Source: Pseudomonadota bacterium
GTDB lineage: Bacteria > Pseudomonadota > Gammaproteobacteria > Burkholderiales > Burkholderiaceae_E
NCBI GenBank assembly: GCA_029779435.1
Contig: JAKPAM010000210.1
Span: forward strand, 1 to 55,892
Length of the DNA: 55,892 nt
Reading direction: 5' to 3'
Below the pieces are notes generated by a model. That model ran no database searches. It saw only the letters and a program-made list of their open reading frames with translations, and had not been told where the DNA came from. The position numbers and the translations under genes are program-made. Below, piece by piece: positions 33,466 to 42,337 of the stretch. Numbering within the stretch: the first letter of the stretch is position 1; each line of letters opens with the position of its first letter.

Positions 33466-33942
33466 ATGCTTACCCCGCCCGTTCCCGTCATCCGCATGCC
33501 CGATGCCGCCGGCGCCCTCTCGGCGGCCGATCCGCTCGTCGGCATCGACATCGTCGCGATCAGGCGGATCCGCTCGTCGCTGGAAAGGTTCGGCGACCGG
33601 TTCGTCGATCGGCTTTACACACCTGGCGAGGCCGCCTATGCGATGGCGGCGCCGGCTTGCCGAGCCCAGCGGCTGGCGGCGCGCTTCGCCGCCAAGGAAG
33701 CCGTCATCAAGGCGCTGGGCTTCGGCGGCCAGGCGCTGTGCTGGCGCGACATCGAGGTGATCCGCCACGACAGCGGCGCCTGCGCGATCGCGCTGCACGG
33801 GCAGGCCGCCCGCCGTGCGCGCGAACGGCGGGTCGGCGCGATCGCCGTCAGCCTGAGCCATGACGACGACTACGCGATCGCGGTGGTCCACGCGACGCGC
33901 CGGCGTCCGCGTCCCCCCTCCTTTTCCCTACTCGCCTCATGA
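33466..33942 (+). CDS. Holo-[carrier protein] synthase (AcpS-type 4'-phosphopantetheinyl transferase)
   Basis: Enzyme of about 158 residues that transfers 4'-phosphopantetheine from CoA to a carrier-protein serine. The two AcpS signatures are present: LVGIDIVAIRRI with the metal-binding Asp28, and RFAAKEAVIKALGFG with Lys77-Glu78. AVSLSHDDDYAIAVV closes the domain. The gene overlaps the carrier-protein gene by ATGA, so it probably activates that partner. It may be a second AcpS besides a housekeeping copy near fatty-acid genes, which is not in this window. An alternative ATG at 33427 adds 13 residues. Confidence 0.86.
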   Translation: MLTPPVPVIRMPDAAGALSAADPLVGIDIVAIRRIRSSLERFGDRFVDRLYTPGEAAYAMAAPACRAQRLAARFAAKEAVIKALGFGGQALCWRDIEVIRHDSGACAIALHGQAARRARERRVGAIAVSLSHDDDYAIAVVHATRRRPRPPSFSLLAS

Positions 33943-34238
33943 CCATGACCTCTGCGTCCACCACCGCCCCGTCCTCCCCCGGCATCGACGCCTTGCAAGC
34001 GCGCCTGCTGCCGCTTATCGACGCGCATGCATCGATCGACCGTCCCGCCGCCTCGTTGGGTGCCGACGACGATCTCTACACGCTCGGCATGAGCTCGCAC
34101 GACAGCATCCAGTTGATGATGGCGCTCGAAGCCGATTTCTCGATCGAGTTTCCGAACGCGCTGCTGACCAAGGCGTCGTTCCAGTCGATCGCGGCGATCC
34201 TGCGTACGCTCGAACGCGCGGGCGCGGTGGCCGCTTAG
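33939..34238 (+). CDS. Dedicated acyl/aminoacyl carrier protein
   Basis: Protein of 99 residues with the four-helix carrier fold. The modification site is LGMSSHDSIQLMMALE; Ser56 follows His-Asp in place of the more common Gly-x-Asp-Ser-Leu. The next helix, FSIEFPNALLTKASFQSIAAI, resembles carriers paired with amino acid:[carrier protein] ligases. It is translationally coupled to the phosphopantetheinyl transferase and lies 2-3 kb from the ligase, so a shared pathway is likely. It should not be taken for the fatty-acid AcpP. Confidence 0.88.
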   Translation: MTMTSASTTAPSSPGIDALQARLLPLIDAHASIDRPAASLGADDDLYTLGMSSHDSIQLMMALEADFSIEFPNALLTKASFQSIAAILRTLERAGAVAA

Positions 34239-34268
34239 CATCGCCGGTCCCGATCGCCGCTCCGCCGC

Positions 34269-34997
34269 TCAAGCGACGCGGTCGAGGCCAATCTCCGTCT
34301 CGGCGGGAACCTCGGCCGAATGCGGAGCCGACGCCGGCATCGGCGAAGCGACCGGTGCCGAGTGCACCGCCGGCGCGCCCGCCGTCATCATCCGCGGCGG
34401 CGCGATGAACACCGTCGCGCCGGCCGGCACATCGCGGGTGACGACCGCGGCCGGACCGATCCTTGCGCCGTTGCCGACGCGCACCGCCCCCAGCACCATC
34501 GCCTTGGCGCCGATGGTCACGTCATCGCCGACGACCGGCAGTCCATCACCGCCGCCGATGTCCCCCTCGCCGATCCCGCCGCCGACGCAGACATCGGCAT
34601 AGACGGTCAACCGTTCGCCGAACCGACCGACGAGCCGCGTTCCCGCCGCGTGCCCAAGGATGCAGCCGGGCCCGATCGAAGCGACCGGCGGCAGCTCGGC
34701 CGACGTCAGGTAGACGCAGGCCAGATGGACGATCTGCGCGCTGGAACGCCAGCCCGTCAGGTACAGCCAGCGCGAGATCCGGTACCAGAACACCGCCTGC
34801 ACCTGCGGCAGCAGCCACCAGAAGATCCGCTTGGCCAGGGTGCCGCGATCGGCCATCAGCGTCAGTGCCCGCTCGAAGTCGCATCGGGACAGCGCGAGCG
34901 CGCGGCGCAAGCTCATGTCGCGCTCGAAGTCGGCGACCGGTCCCTCCGTCGCCGGTCCTTCGTCGCGCGTATCGTACTTATCGTTGTTGTCGTTCAC
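34269..34997 (-). CDS. Serine acetyltransferase-like hexapeptide acyltransferase
   Basis: Protein of 242 residues. The N-terminal helical region (ALSRCDFERALTLMADRGTLAKRI) and VQAVFWYRISRWLYLTGW precede a left-handed beta-helix of hexapeptide repeats (IGPGCILGHAAGTRLVG, LPVVGDDVTIGAKAMVLG, VRVGNGARIGPAAVVTRDVP), as in CysE and polysaccharide O-acetyltransferases. An Ala/Pro/Ser tail follows. As the last gene of the exopolysaccharide operon, 43 bases after a glycosyltransferase, it probably acetylates the polymer or an intermediate; cysteine biosynthesis is the alternative. Confidence 0.78.
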   Translation of the reverse strand: MNDNNDKYDTRDEGPATEGPVADFERDMSLRRALALSRCDFERALTLMADRGTLAKRIFWWLLPQVQAVFWYRISRWLYLTGWRSSAQIVHLACVYLTSAELPPVASIGPGCILGHAAGTRLVGRFGERLTVYADVCVGGGIGEGDIGGGDGLPVVGDDVTIGAKAMVLGAVRVGNGARIGPAAVVTRDVPAGATVFIAPPRMMTAGAPAVHSAPVASPMPASAPHSAEVPAETEIGLDRVA

Positions 34998-35040
34998 ATC
35001 GCTCTCGTCATTCTGTTCGTTGTCATCGGAACCCCTGCCG

Positions 35041-36282
35041 TCACCTGCGCCGCAGCAGCCGGCGAAAGCCTTCGATCAGCACGGTGGCGCTGGACTGCCA
35101 GTTGAAGCGGCGAGCCTGTTGGATACCCCGGGCGATCCGCTCGCGCCGATACGATTCGCCGGCCATCAGTTCCTGGCGGATCGCCGAGCTGAGCGCGAAG
35201 TCGTCATCGGGGCTGACCAACCGCGCGGCGCGGCCAGCCACCTCGGGCAGCGACGTGGTCGTCGACGTGACGACCGGCACGCCGCTGGCCATCGCTTCGA
35301 GCACCGGCATGCCGAAACCTTCGGCCCAACTCGGATAGACGAACAGGCGCGCATGGCGCAGCAGCGACGGCAGGTCGGCATCATCGATGTCGCTGAGGAT
35401 CCGGACCTGACGGCGCAGCTTCAGTGCCTCGATCTCCTCGTACACCTGCTGGTAGCCGAAATCGGGCTGGCCGATGATGATCAATGGCGGACGCCCCCGC
35501 TTGGGCAGCTTCGCGTATGCGCGGACCAGGGCCAGATGATTCTTGCGCGGCTCCAGGCGGCCCAGCGTGCACAGGTAGCCGCCCGGCGCCAGGCCGTGGC
35601 GCACCGGCACCTCGATGCCCTCGCGCCCCGGATGGAAGCGCGCCGTGTCGACCGCGTTGTAAGTCACGCGGATCCGGGACGGCGGCACCCCATAAGCGTC
35701 GGCCAGCGCATGCTGCGAGAAGCGACTGACGGTGAACAGCAGGTCGGCGCGCCGGGCGGCGGCACGGCTCGCCAGGCGCGACCAGCGAACGAAGGCGCTG
35801 CTGAAGTACTGCGGATGCGTCTCGAACAGCACGTCGTGGATCGTGCACGCGCACGGCCCGGTCGACAGCAGCGGCAGCCGGTACTGCACGTGCAGCAGGT
35901 CGAGCCGGTCGCGCCACTGGTGCCAGCTCAACTGCGCGCCCAGGCGCAACGCCCCCGGCAGATGGCGCATGCGAACCGGATAGACGTTGGGCGCCGCGAA
36001 CTCCGGATGCTCGCGCACGAGCCGGTGCGGGTTGTCGAGCAGCATCACGAAGTCGATGTCCGGCGCCAGCGTGACCGCTTCGCGATACAGGCCCAGCAGG
36101 TGGCTGCGGCTGCCCTGGAAGATGCCGTCGAACGTGTGGAAATCGACGCCGACGCGAGGACGGCGCACCGGTGCGCGCGACGTCCGCGCCGACCGATGCC
36201 GGCGCTTGTCGCGCCGCGTCGATGAACCGCGCGGATCCGCCTCGGCGCGAGCGGCCCGGCGTTCGGTCCGTTCGTCCCTCAT
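35041..36282 (-). CDS. GT4-family glycosyltransferase
   Basis: GT-B-fold enzyme of 413 residues, cytosolic face of the membrane. After an Arg-rich N-terminus of about 40 residues, the first domain begins RVGVDFHTFDGIFQGSRSHL. The donor domain contains YLCTLGRLEPRKNH and the retaining EX7E motif EGFGMPVLE within VYPSWAEGFGMPVLEAMASGVPVV. It adds a sugar to the lipid-linked exopolysaccharide repeat; donor and linkage are unknown. The start overlaps the GT2 gene stop by ATGA. Confidence 0.88.
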   Translation of the reverse strand: MRDERTERRAARAEADPRGSSTRRDKRRHRSARTSRAPVRRPRVGVDFHTFDGIFQGSRSHLLGLYREAVTLAPDIDFVMLLDNPHRLVREHPEFAAPNVYPVRMRHLPGALRLGAQLSWHQWRDRLDLLHVQYRLPLLSTGPCACTIHDVLFETHPQYFSSAFVRWSRLASRAAARRADLLFTVSRFSQHALADAYGVPPSRIRVTYNAVDTARFHPGREGIEVPVRHGLAPGGYLCTLGRLEPRKNHLALVRAYAKLPKRGRPPLIIIGQPDFGYQQVYEEIEALKLRRQVRILSDIDDADLPSLLRHARLFVYPSWAEGFGMPVLEAMASGVPVVTSTTTSLPEVAGRAARLVSPDDDFALSSAIRQELMAGESYRRERIARGIQQARRFNWQSSATVLIEGFRRLLRRR

Positions 36283-37229
36283 GCCCGCATGATCCGCCAG
36301 GCCCGCCGCATCAGGTCGCGGCTGGATTCCGCCTTGTCGCGATAGCCGGCCGTGTTCGACAGCGCCGCCCCGATTCGATACAGCAGCCAGCGCAGCCCGA
36401 AGCCGGCAACGGTGATCGCGTCATAAGTACGGATCGCGCGTCCGCCGCGCATCTGCAGGTAGAACTGTCGCGGCCCCTTGATCGCCGACAGCAGTACGTC
36501 GCCGCTCTGCTGGCGCATGCTCTCGCCCTGGTAGTGGACGATCGTCGCGCGCGGCGTATAGACGATGCGCCAGCCGGCGAGCTTGAGCCGATGGCACAGT
36601 TCCATGTCCTCGCCGTACATGAAGAAATCCGGATTGAACAGCTTGCCGTCCAATGCCGACGCGCGCGCGATCAGGCACGCGCCCGATACCCAGTCGACAT
36701 CGATCTCCTGCCGTTCGTCGCGATCCAGGTACAGCGGCAGCGGCCGCATGCGCGCCGGCAGCAGACGATCGACGAACAGGTAGTGCGCCAGCACGTTGGC
36801 CAGACGCGGAAACGCGCCGCCGGTCCAGCGCTGCAGCGAGCCATCGGCATTGATCAGCCGGCAGCCCATCGCGCCGACGTCGGCGCAGGCATCCATGCGC
36901 GCGACCAGCCGCGACACCGACTGGTCCAGCACGACGGTATCGGGATTGAGCAACAGCACGTAGCGGCCCCGGCACAGCGGCAGCGCCTGATTGTTGGCGC
37001 GGCCGAAGCCGACGTTGCGCTCGTTCGCGATCACGGTGATCGATGGAAACTTCTCGCGCACCATCTCGACCGAACCGTCGCGCGAATCGTTGTCGACGAC
37101 GATCACTTCGAACTGCCTGGGGGCCAGCCCCCCCAGCTCGTACAACGAGCACAGGCAGGAACGCAGCATCTCGCGCACCTTCCAGTTGACGACGACGATC
37201 GATACGGCGATCTGATCCTGCGTCTGCAT
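36279..37229 (-). CDS. GT2-family glycosyltransferase (rhamnosyltransferase-like)
   Basis: GT-A enzyme of 316 residues. The N-terminal IAVSIVVVNWKVREMLRSCL, the nucleotide-binding VIVVDNDSRDGSVEMV and the LLLNPDTVVLD acidic motif are typical of WbbL-like transferases. DFFMYGEDMELCHRLKLAGW is the conserved C-terminal acceptor block. GAGGAGATAAGC precedes the ATG. It should extend the repeat unit of the exopolysaccharide. Confidence 0.9.
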   Translation of the reverse strand: MQTQDQIAVSIVVVNWKVREMLRSCLCSLYELGGLAPRQFEVIVVDNDSRDGSVEMVREKFPSITVIANERNVGFGRANNQALPLCRGRYVLLLNPDTVVLDQSVSRLVARMDACADVGAMGCRLINADGSLQRWTGGAFPRLANVLAHYLFVDRLLPARMRPLPLYLDRDERQEIDVDWVSGACLIARASALDGKLFNPDFFMYGEDMELCHRLKLAGWRIVYTPRATIVHYQGESMRQQSGDVLLSAIKGPRQFYLQMRGGRAIRTYDAITVAGFGLRWLLYRIGAALSNTAGYRDKAESSRDLMRRAWRIMRA

Positions 37230-37349
37230 GCTTATCTCCTCGATCGGATCCCGCTCAGGCGCGCGCCCGGTGCGCCGACGCGGGATACAGTGAAAGACGG
37301 GCCCGCCTGGCAGGCGGCCGGTCACGGAACAGGTCGAACGGGGCGATCG

Positions 37350-38204
37350 TCATGCGCGACGCCCTTCGATCGCCTTCATCAACGTCAGGAATCCGCGCGC
37401 CGACGTCTGGTGGAACGCCTCCGCCTCGCGCAAGGCCGTGTCGGGCAGATGCAGCGCACGGTAGTGATTGAGGCCGGTCACCGCGCGTTCGTAGTCGCGG
37501 TCGGCCAGTTGCGATCCATAAGCGCGCAGCGCGGCGCGCTTGAGCGCCGCCACGGCCGAGATGTCGACCAGGCGATTGGCCACCAGCGGCGCCCACACCT
37601 CGTATCCGCGCACCTGCAACGACGCCGCCCAGTCGCCGCAATGCGGCAGCGCCGCCGCCAGCAAGCGATTCGTCTGCCAGTGATCGTGGTGCTGGTCCAT
37701 GACGAACGGCAGGTAGACCATGTCCGGCCGCCAGCCGTCGAGCAATTCGCACAGGCGCCCGACCAGCGACGCGGTCGGCGCCAGCTTGCCGTCGGGCCCG
37801 TCGAGGAACACCGGCTCGCGCGCGCCGAGCGTCTCGGCGGCCTGGGCCGCTTCGCGACGGCGTTGGCGCACCAACTCGTCGCGCAGCGACGCGCGCTCGC
37901 CATCGGACAGCCCAGGCTCGTGCAGGCGCCGGCTTCCCTGCGCGCCATCCGTCGCGATGACGATGCGCACGTCGGCCCCGTGGCGCACGTGCACGCAGAT
38001 CGCTCCGCCGCAGCCGATCACCTCGTCATCGGCGTGGGGCGCCATCACCAGCACGCGCCGTTCGTCGAACGACTCGACGGGCCGCGGCGGCCGATCGGGG
38101 CCGTCGAGCAGCAGAGCGATCGCCAGCGAGTTGCGCGCATCGGGCGCCAGCAGGCGAACCGCACGCCGCGCCAAGGGCCGCCACCAAGGCGACGCGGGCT
38201 TCAC
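37350..38204 (-). CDS. PIG-L/LmbE-family deacetylase
   Basis: Protein of 284 residues with the zinc-binding motif APHADDEVIGCGG, FVMDQHHDHWQTNR carrying the third metal histidine, and VRIVIATDGAQGS. The family removes N-acetyl groups from sugars such as GlcNAc. Inside an exopolysaccharide operon it may deacetylate a repeat-unit sugar and leave a free amine. The GTG start, with GGAGGG, overlaps the preceding glycosyltransferase stop (GTGA). Confidence 0.88.
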   Translation of the reverse strand: MKPASPWWRPLARRAVRLLAPDARNSLAIALLLDGPDRPPRPVESFDERRVLVMAPHADDEVIGCGGAICVHVRHGADVRIVIATDGAQGSRRLHEPGLSDGERASLRDELVRQRRREAAQAAETLGAREPVFLDGPDGKLAPTASLVGRLCELLDGWRPDMVYLPFVMDQHHDHWQTNRLLAAALPHCGDWAASLQVRGYEVWAPLVANRLVDISAVAALKRAALRAYGSQLADRDYERAVTGLNHYRALHLPDTALREAEAFHQTSARGFLTLMKAIEGRRA

Positions 38205-39352
38205 GCCGCCCTCCCGCGCGTCTCGCCGCGCCGATGCCAATACATCGCGTCCAGGTAGAAGGATTCCTGCGCCGACGCGACGACGTCCCAGTCGTAGCGG
38301 CGCGCCCAGTTCCGGCAATGCTCGCCGAGCCGGATCAGCACCAGGTCGGGCATCGCCGTCAGCCGATCGATCGCGGCGGCATAAGCGGCGACGTCGAACG
38401 CCGGCACGCGCTCGACACGGGGCGCGGACACCTCGTTCATCGGCCACTTGTCGAAGACCAGCGCGATGCGCCCGGCCGCGTTGGCCTCGGCGATCGTCAT
38501 GCCGAAGGTTTCGAGCCGTGATGGCATCACGGTGAACCGGCATTCACGCAGCAGCCGCGCGCGCGTCGCCGCATCGACCTTGCCCAGCAGCGTGATGCCG
38601 TCGCGCAGCCCGAGCCGTTCGATCTGCGCGTCCAGCAGCGCCGATTCGGTCGCGTTGCCATGACCAGCCATCGTCAGATGCGGTCGACGGCCGGCGGGGA
38701 GCCGGGCCAGCGCCTCGAGCAGCAGGTCCAACCCCTTGTTGTGATAATCGATTCGCCCGATGTACAGGATGCCGCGTCCCAGGCCCTCGTCGTCGCGCAC
38801 GATCGGCTGGTGGAACAGATCGGCGTCGACGCCATTCGGGATCACTTCGATCCGCGCGCGCGGCTGGCCCGCCAGGATCGTGCCGCGCATCTGCTCGGTC
38901 AACGCGATGAAGTGCCGGTACAACCGCAGTCCGACGCTCTGCCCCCAGTGGAAAGGCAGCTTGAGCCGCTCGGTATAGATCTCGGCCATCCACCACTGCA
39001 CCGACGCGACCAGCGGCGCCGAGCGCCGCGCGAAGAACGGCGTCCATGTCGTCGAACACGGCGGCATCGTGTCTTCGACGAGCAGGTCGTATTCGAACCG
39101 CCGCACGGCGGCCGGCAGCGCGGCCAGGAACGTCAGGTGATGCGACGAACCGTGATCGCCGATGCGGCGCCCCAACCGGACGTAGCGCACGCCGTCGCGA
39201 ACGCATTCGGGTTCGCTGCCCGGGAACGTCGGCGTCAGCACCGTGACGTCATGGCGCCGGGCGAGGCGCCGATAGATCTCGAACGTGCGCACCGGTCCGC
39301 CACCGGACAACGGATTGTCGAGATCATCGGGATCGAGATGCAGGATCTTCAT
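38201..39352 (-). CDS. GT4-family glycosyltransferase
   Basis: Enzyme of 383 residues. The first domain starts MKILHLDPDDLDNPLSGGGPVRTFE, with the glycine-rich acceptor loop. IEVIPNGVDADLF marks the domain junction, ILYIGRIDYHNKGLDLLLEAL the donor domain, and SRLETFGMTIAEANAAG the region of the EX7E-type catalytic motif (E in SRLETFGMTIAE). The start overlaps the flippase stop by ATGA. It acts in exopolysaccharide repeat assembly. Confidence 0.88.
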   Translation of the reverse strand: MKILHLDPDDLDNPLSGGGPVRTFEIYRRLARRHDVTVLTPTFPGSEPECVRDGVRYVRLGRRIGDHGSSHHLTFLAALPAAVRRFEYDLLVEDTMPPCSTTWTPFFARRSAPLVASVQWWMAEIYTERLKLPFHWGQSVGLRLYRHFIALTEQMRGTILAGQPRARIEVIPNGVDADLFHQPIVRDDEGLGRGILYIGRIDYHNKGLDLLLEALARLPAGRRPHLTMAGHGNATESALLDAQIERLGLRDGITLLGKVDAATRARLLRECRFTVMPSRLETFGMTIAEANAAGRIALVFDKWPMNEVSAPRVERVPAFDVAAYAAAIDRLTAMPDLVLIRLGEHCRNWARRYDWDVVASAQESFYLDAMYWHRRGETRGRAA

Positions 39353-40812
39353 GGCGTCCGGGTCCAGGGCGAAGGCATGCCGCGCAGCGCGGTCCGCCAC
39401 TGCGCCGGATGCGACAGGCCCAGGCAGACGATGGCGACGCCATAAGCGATCAGGGCGGCCGGTATCGCCAGCATCGGCTGCCAGCGTTCGCAGGCGAGCA
39501 GCACGGCCATGGCGATCGACGCCGCCAGCGCGATTCCGGCCAGCAGCGGGCCGAGTCCCTGGACTCGCAGCGTCTGCCGGGCCCATGCCGCGCGCGAAAC
39601 GACGCGCACGACCATCTGCACGAGCATCGCGATGGCCGCGCCCAGCGCGCCGATGCGCGGCACCAGCACGAGCAGCGTGACCACCATCGCGAGCAGCGCC
39701 CATGACAGCGACCGCAGGTCGGCGTTCTGCGCGCGCGCGGCCTGCATCCACGAGGCGAGGATCATGTCCAGGGCCGCCAGCAACGCGGCCGGCAGCAGCA
39801 CCCGCGCCATCGGGGCGGCATCGGCCAATGCCGGAGGAAAGACCAGGCGGATCAGCCATGGCATCGCGCCGGCGCCGACGATCACGATCGGCAGTCCCCA
39901 TAACAGGATCCCGCCGACGACGCGCGGCACGTTGGCGACGAACGCGGCGCGATCGACATTGAACTGCCGTGACAGCGGCGGCAGCACGACCAGCGCGGCA
40001 AGCGTGGGCAGCATCAACGCCGCCTCGTAGAGACGCGCCGCCACCGCGTAGCGCGCGACCTCATCCAGGCCGACCAGCCGCGACAACGCGAGCACGTCCA
40101 GCCGCGCACCGAGCGCCGCCACCGCGACGATGCCCAGGTACACCGGCACCTGGCGCCACAGCGCACGCCATTGCGCGGCGGTCGGCCGCCGAGCCTGCGA
40201 GCGACCCGGGCCATCGGGTGCCGGCAGGCCGGCCCAGAGCCGATAGAGGCCCCACGCCATGCACCGCCCGATCAGGAAGGCGACGGCCACCCCCGTCAGG
40301 CCGCCGCCCAAGGCGACGGCGCTCAGCGAAGCCACCAGGCGCCACGCCCCTTCCGCGACGCTGACCGCCGCGACGATGCGCACGCGTTCCTGTCCGATCA
40401 ATGCCGTCTCGGTCACCAGCGTGGCGCCCGTGGGCAGCATCGCCGCCGCGACGGCCAGCAGCGCCGGATACAACGAGGGCTCGACGGCCCAACGACCATA
40501 AGCGGCCAGCGAAAGACCCAGGACCAGGGCGACCGGCATCGCGAACCACCGATGATGCGCGAGCCGCTCGGCCAGATCGCCGGGCCGTGTCGCCACTTCG
40601 CGCGTCAACGGGACGTGCAGCCCCAAAAGCGGCAGGCCCTGCAGCAGCGCGAACAGGCTCATCAGCAGCGCGAAGCCCCCGAGTTCAGTCGCGCCGAGCA
40701 GGTGCGACAACCCCCAGAACAAGGTCATCGACAGCAGCGCGGCCCCGATCCGCGCGACTGTCGCAGCGCCCAGGTTCGCGAGCACGCGCCGGATGCCGAA
40801 CGAACCGTTCAT
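39349..40812 (-). CDS. Wzx-like polysaccharide flippase
   Basis: Integral membrane protein of 487 residues with about 12-14 hydrophobic helices, starting IRRVLANLGAATVARIGAALLSMTLFWGLSHLLG, the characteristic N-terminal pattern of the polysaccharide transporter family. It is expected to move the undecaprenyl-diphosphate-linked repeat unit to the periplasm. It lies between the polymerase and glycosyltransferase genes and overlaps both. Confidence 0.87.
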   Translation of the reverse strand: MNGSFGIRRVLANLGAATVARIGAALLSMTLFWGLSHLLGATELGGFALLMSLFALLQGLPLLGLHVPLTREVATRPGDLAERLAHHRWFAMPVALVLGLSLAAYGRWAVEPSLYPALLAVAAAMLPTGATLVTETALIGQERVRIVAAVSVAEGAWRLVASLSAVALGGGLTGVAVAFLIGRCMAWGLYRLWAGLPAPDGPGRSQARRPTAAQWRALWRQVPVYLGIVAVAALGARLDVLALSRLVGLDEVARYAVAARLYEAALMLPTLAALVVLPPLSRQFNVDRAAFVANVPRVVGGILLWGLPIVIVGAGAMPWLIRLVFPPALADAAPMARVLLPAALLAALDMILASWMQAARAQNADLRSLSWALLAMVVTLLVLVPRIGALGAAIAMLVQMVVRVVSRAAWARQTLRVQGLGPLLAGIALAASIAMAVLLACERWQPMLAIPAALIAYGVAIVCLGLSHPAQWRTALRGMPSPWTRTP

Positions 40813-42335
40813 CGGGCGTCTCCGCGGCCACCGGCGCGCGCGCGCGCCTGCGCGTGCCGTTCGGTCAGCAGCATCGCCTGCAGCAGGCCAGCCACCAGCC
40901 ACAGCATCGCCATCCGCACGTCGGCGTAGTAGTTGTCCGAAGCCAGGAAGAACAGGTTGCCGGCCACGCCGCCGGCCAACCCGATGCATACTGCGAAGCG
41001 CCCGGGGTCGAGCCAGCCGCGCTGTCGCCAGGCCGCCGCGATGAGGCACACGAAGATCGACAGGAACAGCACCAGCGCGGGCACGCCCAGTTCGACGGCC
41101 AGCAACAGGTAGTAGTTGTGAACGACCAGTTCGCGCAGCATCTTCTGGTAGTCGGGCGACACGAACGCGAATCCCGGCGGCGTGTAGGCCATCGATACGC
41201 GGTTGTACCCGCCATAACCGATGCCGGTCAGCGGGTGGTCGCGCAGCATGTCCATCGCCTGCGACGCCAGCAGCGACCGCGATTCGAGCGACCGTGAATC
41301 GGGCCCGAAGATCCTGTCGACGATGCTCGGCATCGCCACCGGCACCAGCGCCAGCATCACGGCGAGCGCGGCGAGGCCCCGGGCGATCTGCCGGCCCCGG
41401 ATCAGCCCGGCCCGCCAGAACGCGGCCACGCCGAACACTCCACCGATGCCGAACGAGATCCAGCCGCCCCGGGTCAGCGTCAGCGCCAGCGCCAGCGCCC
41501 CCATGCCGAGCACGGCCGCGGCCAGCAGCCGCGTCCGTGCGCGCAAGCGCGTCGGCCCCAGCATCACCAGGCACAGCGCGACCGGCAGCACCAGTGCGAG
41601 GTAATCGGCCAATGCATTCGGATGGTTGAAGAATCCGACGGGCCGGAACGCCGATCCGCCCGACAGGCTCAGCACGGTCTCGTGGTCGGGCAGCTTGATG
41701 CCGGGCAGCGCCAGCGGCGACCGCGTGGCCGCCTGCGCGAACACGTGCAGCGACTGCGCGATCAGCATCGTCGACCCGGCCGCCAGCATCACGCGCCAGT
41801 CGCCGCGACCGCGCATCGCCCACGACATCAACCAAAACGCGATCACGTACTTCGAATAAGCCAACGCCGTGGCCATCGCCAATCCGCCGGCCGGCGAGCG
41901 CAGCGCGCCGATCCACATCCACGCGAGGAAAGCCCCTGCGGCCACGTCGATGCGCGACCACCTGATCGGACGGCGCTCGACCAGGCGCCGGCGCAGCAGC
42001 CACGACACGCCCCACGTGAGCAGCACGAGGTCCATCGCCGACAGCGACAGCCCCGGCGCATCGGAACGAAACCGCATGTCGTCGGGCGAGATCAGGGCCT
42101 TGACGATGTCGACCGGCGCGGCCGCGAACAGCACGAACAGCAGCGCCCGCATCGGCTGACGCGTGGCGAACGGCCAGCAGGCGACGGCCAGCGCCACGGC
42201 GAGCGCGGCGCCGATCGCCGGCGACTCGATCGCGAACATCAACGCCGCCGCCCCCACGCAGGCCAATGGGGCGAAGGCCAGCACGATCCACGCAGGCATC
42301 GACGCCGGTCCGGGCGGAAACGGCAGCACGCGCAT
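40809..42335 (-). CDS. Wzy-like polymerase / O-antigen ligase-family protein
   Basis: Integral membrane protein of 508 residues with about 12 helices. The large periplasmic loop and following helix show the Wzy_C/WaaL pattern: LTGIGYGGYNRVSMAY, then ELVVHNYYLLLAVELGVPALVLFLSIF. RPVGFFNHPNALADYLAL is another conserved element. In this operon the Wzy polymerase role is more likely than a lipid A ligase. Confidence 0.85.
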   Translation of the reverse strand: MRVLPFPPGPASMPAWIVLAFAPLACVGAAALMFAIESPAIGAALAVALAVACWPFATRQPMRALLFVLFAAAPVDIVKALISPDDMRFRSDAPGLSLSAMDLVLLTWGVSWLLRRRLVERRPIRWSRIDVAAGAFLAWMWIGALRSPAGGLAMATALAYSKYVIAFWLMSWAMRGRGDWRVMLAAGSTMLIAQSLHVFAQAATRSPLALPGIKLPDHETVLSLSGGSAFRPVGFFNHPNALADYLALVLPVALCLVMLGPTRLRARTRLLAAAVLGMGALALALTLTRGGWISFGIGGVFGVAAFWRAGLIRGRQIARGLAALAVMLALVPVAMPSIVDRIFGPDSRSLESRSLLASQAMDMLRDHPLTGIGYGGYNRVSMAYTPPGFAFVSPDYQKMLRELVVHNYYLLLAVELGVPALVLFLSIFVCLIAAAWRQRGWLDPGRFAVCIGLAGGVAGNLFFLASDNYYADVRMAMLWLVAGLLQAMLLTERHAQARARAGGRGDAR

Positions 42336-42337
42336 CG

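Noticed and set aside
37255..37353. 32-codon frame on the minus strand starting at an ATGA overlap with the deacetylase stop
   Set aside because: Peptide is Arg/Ala/Pro-rich with no recognisable feature, and the gap before the next gene is explained by its own ribosome-binding site. Chance overlap is likelier.
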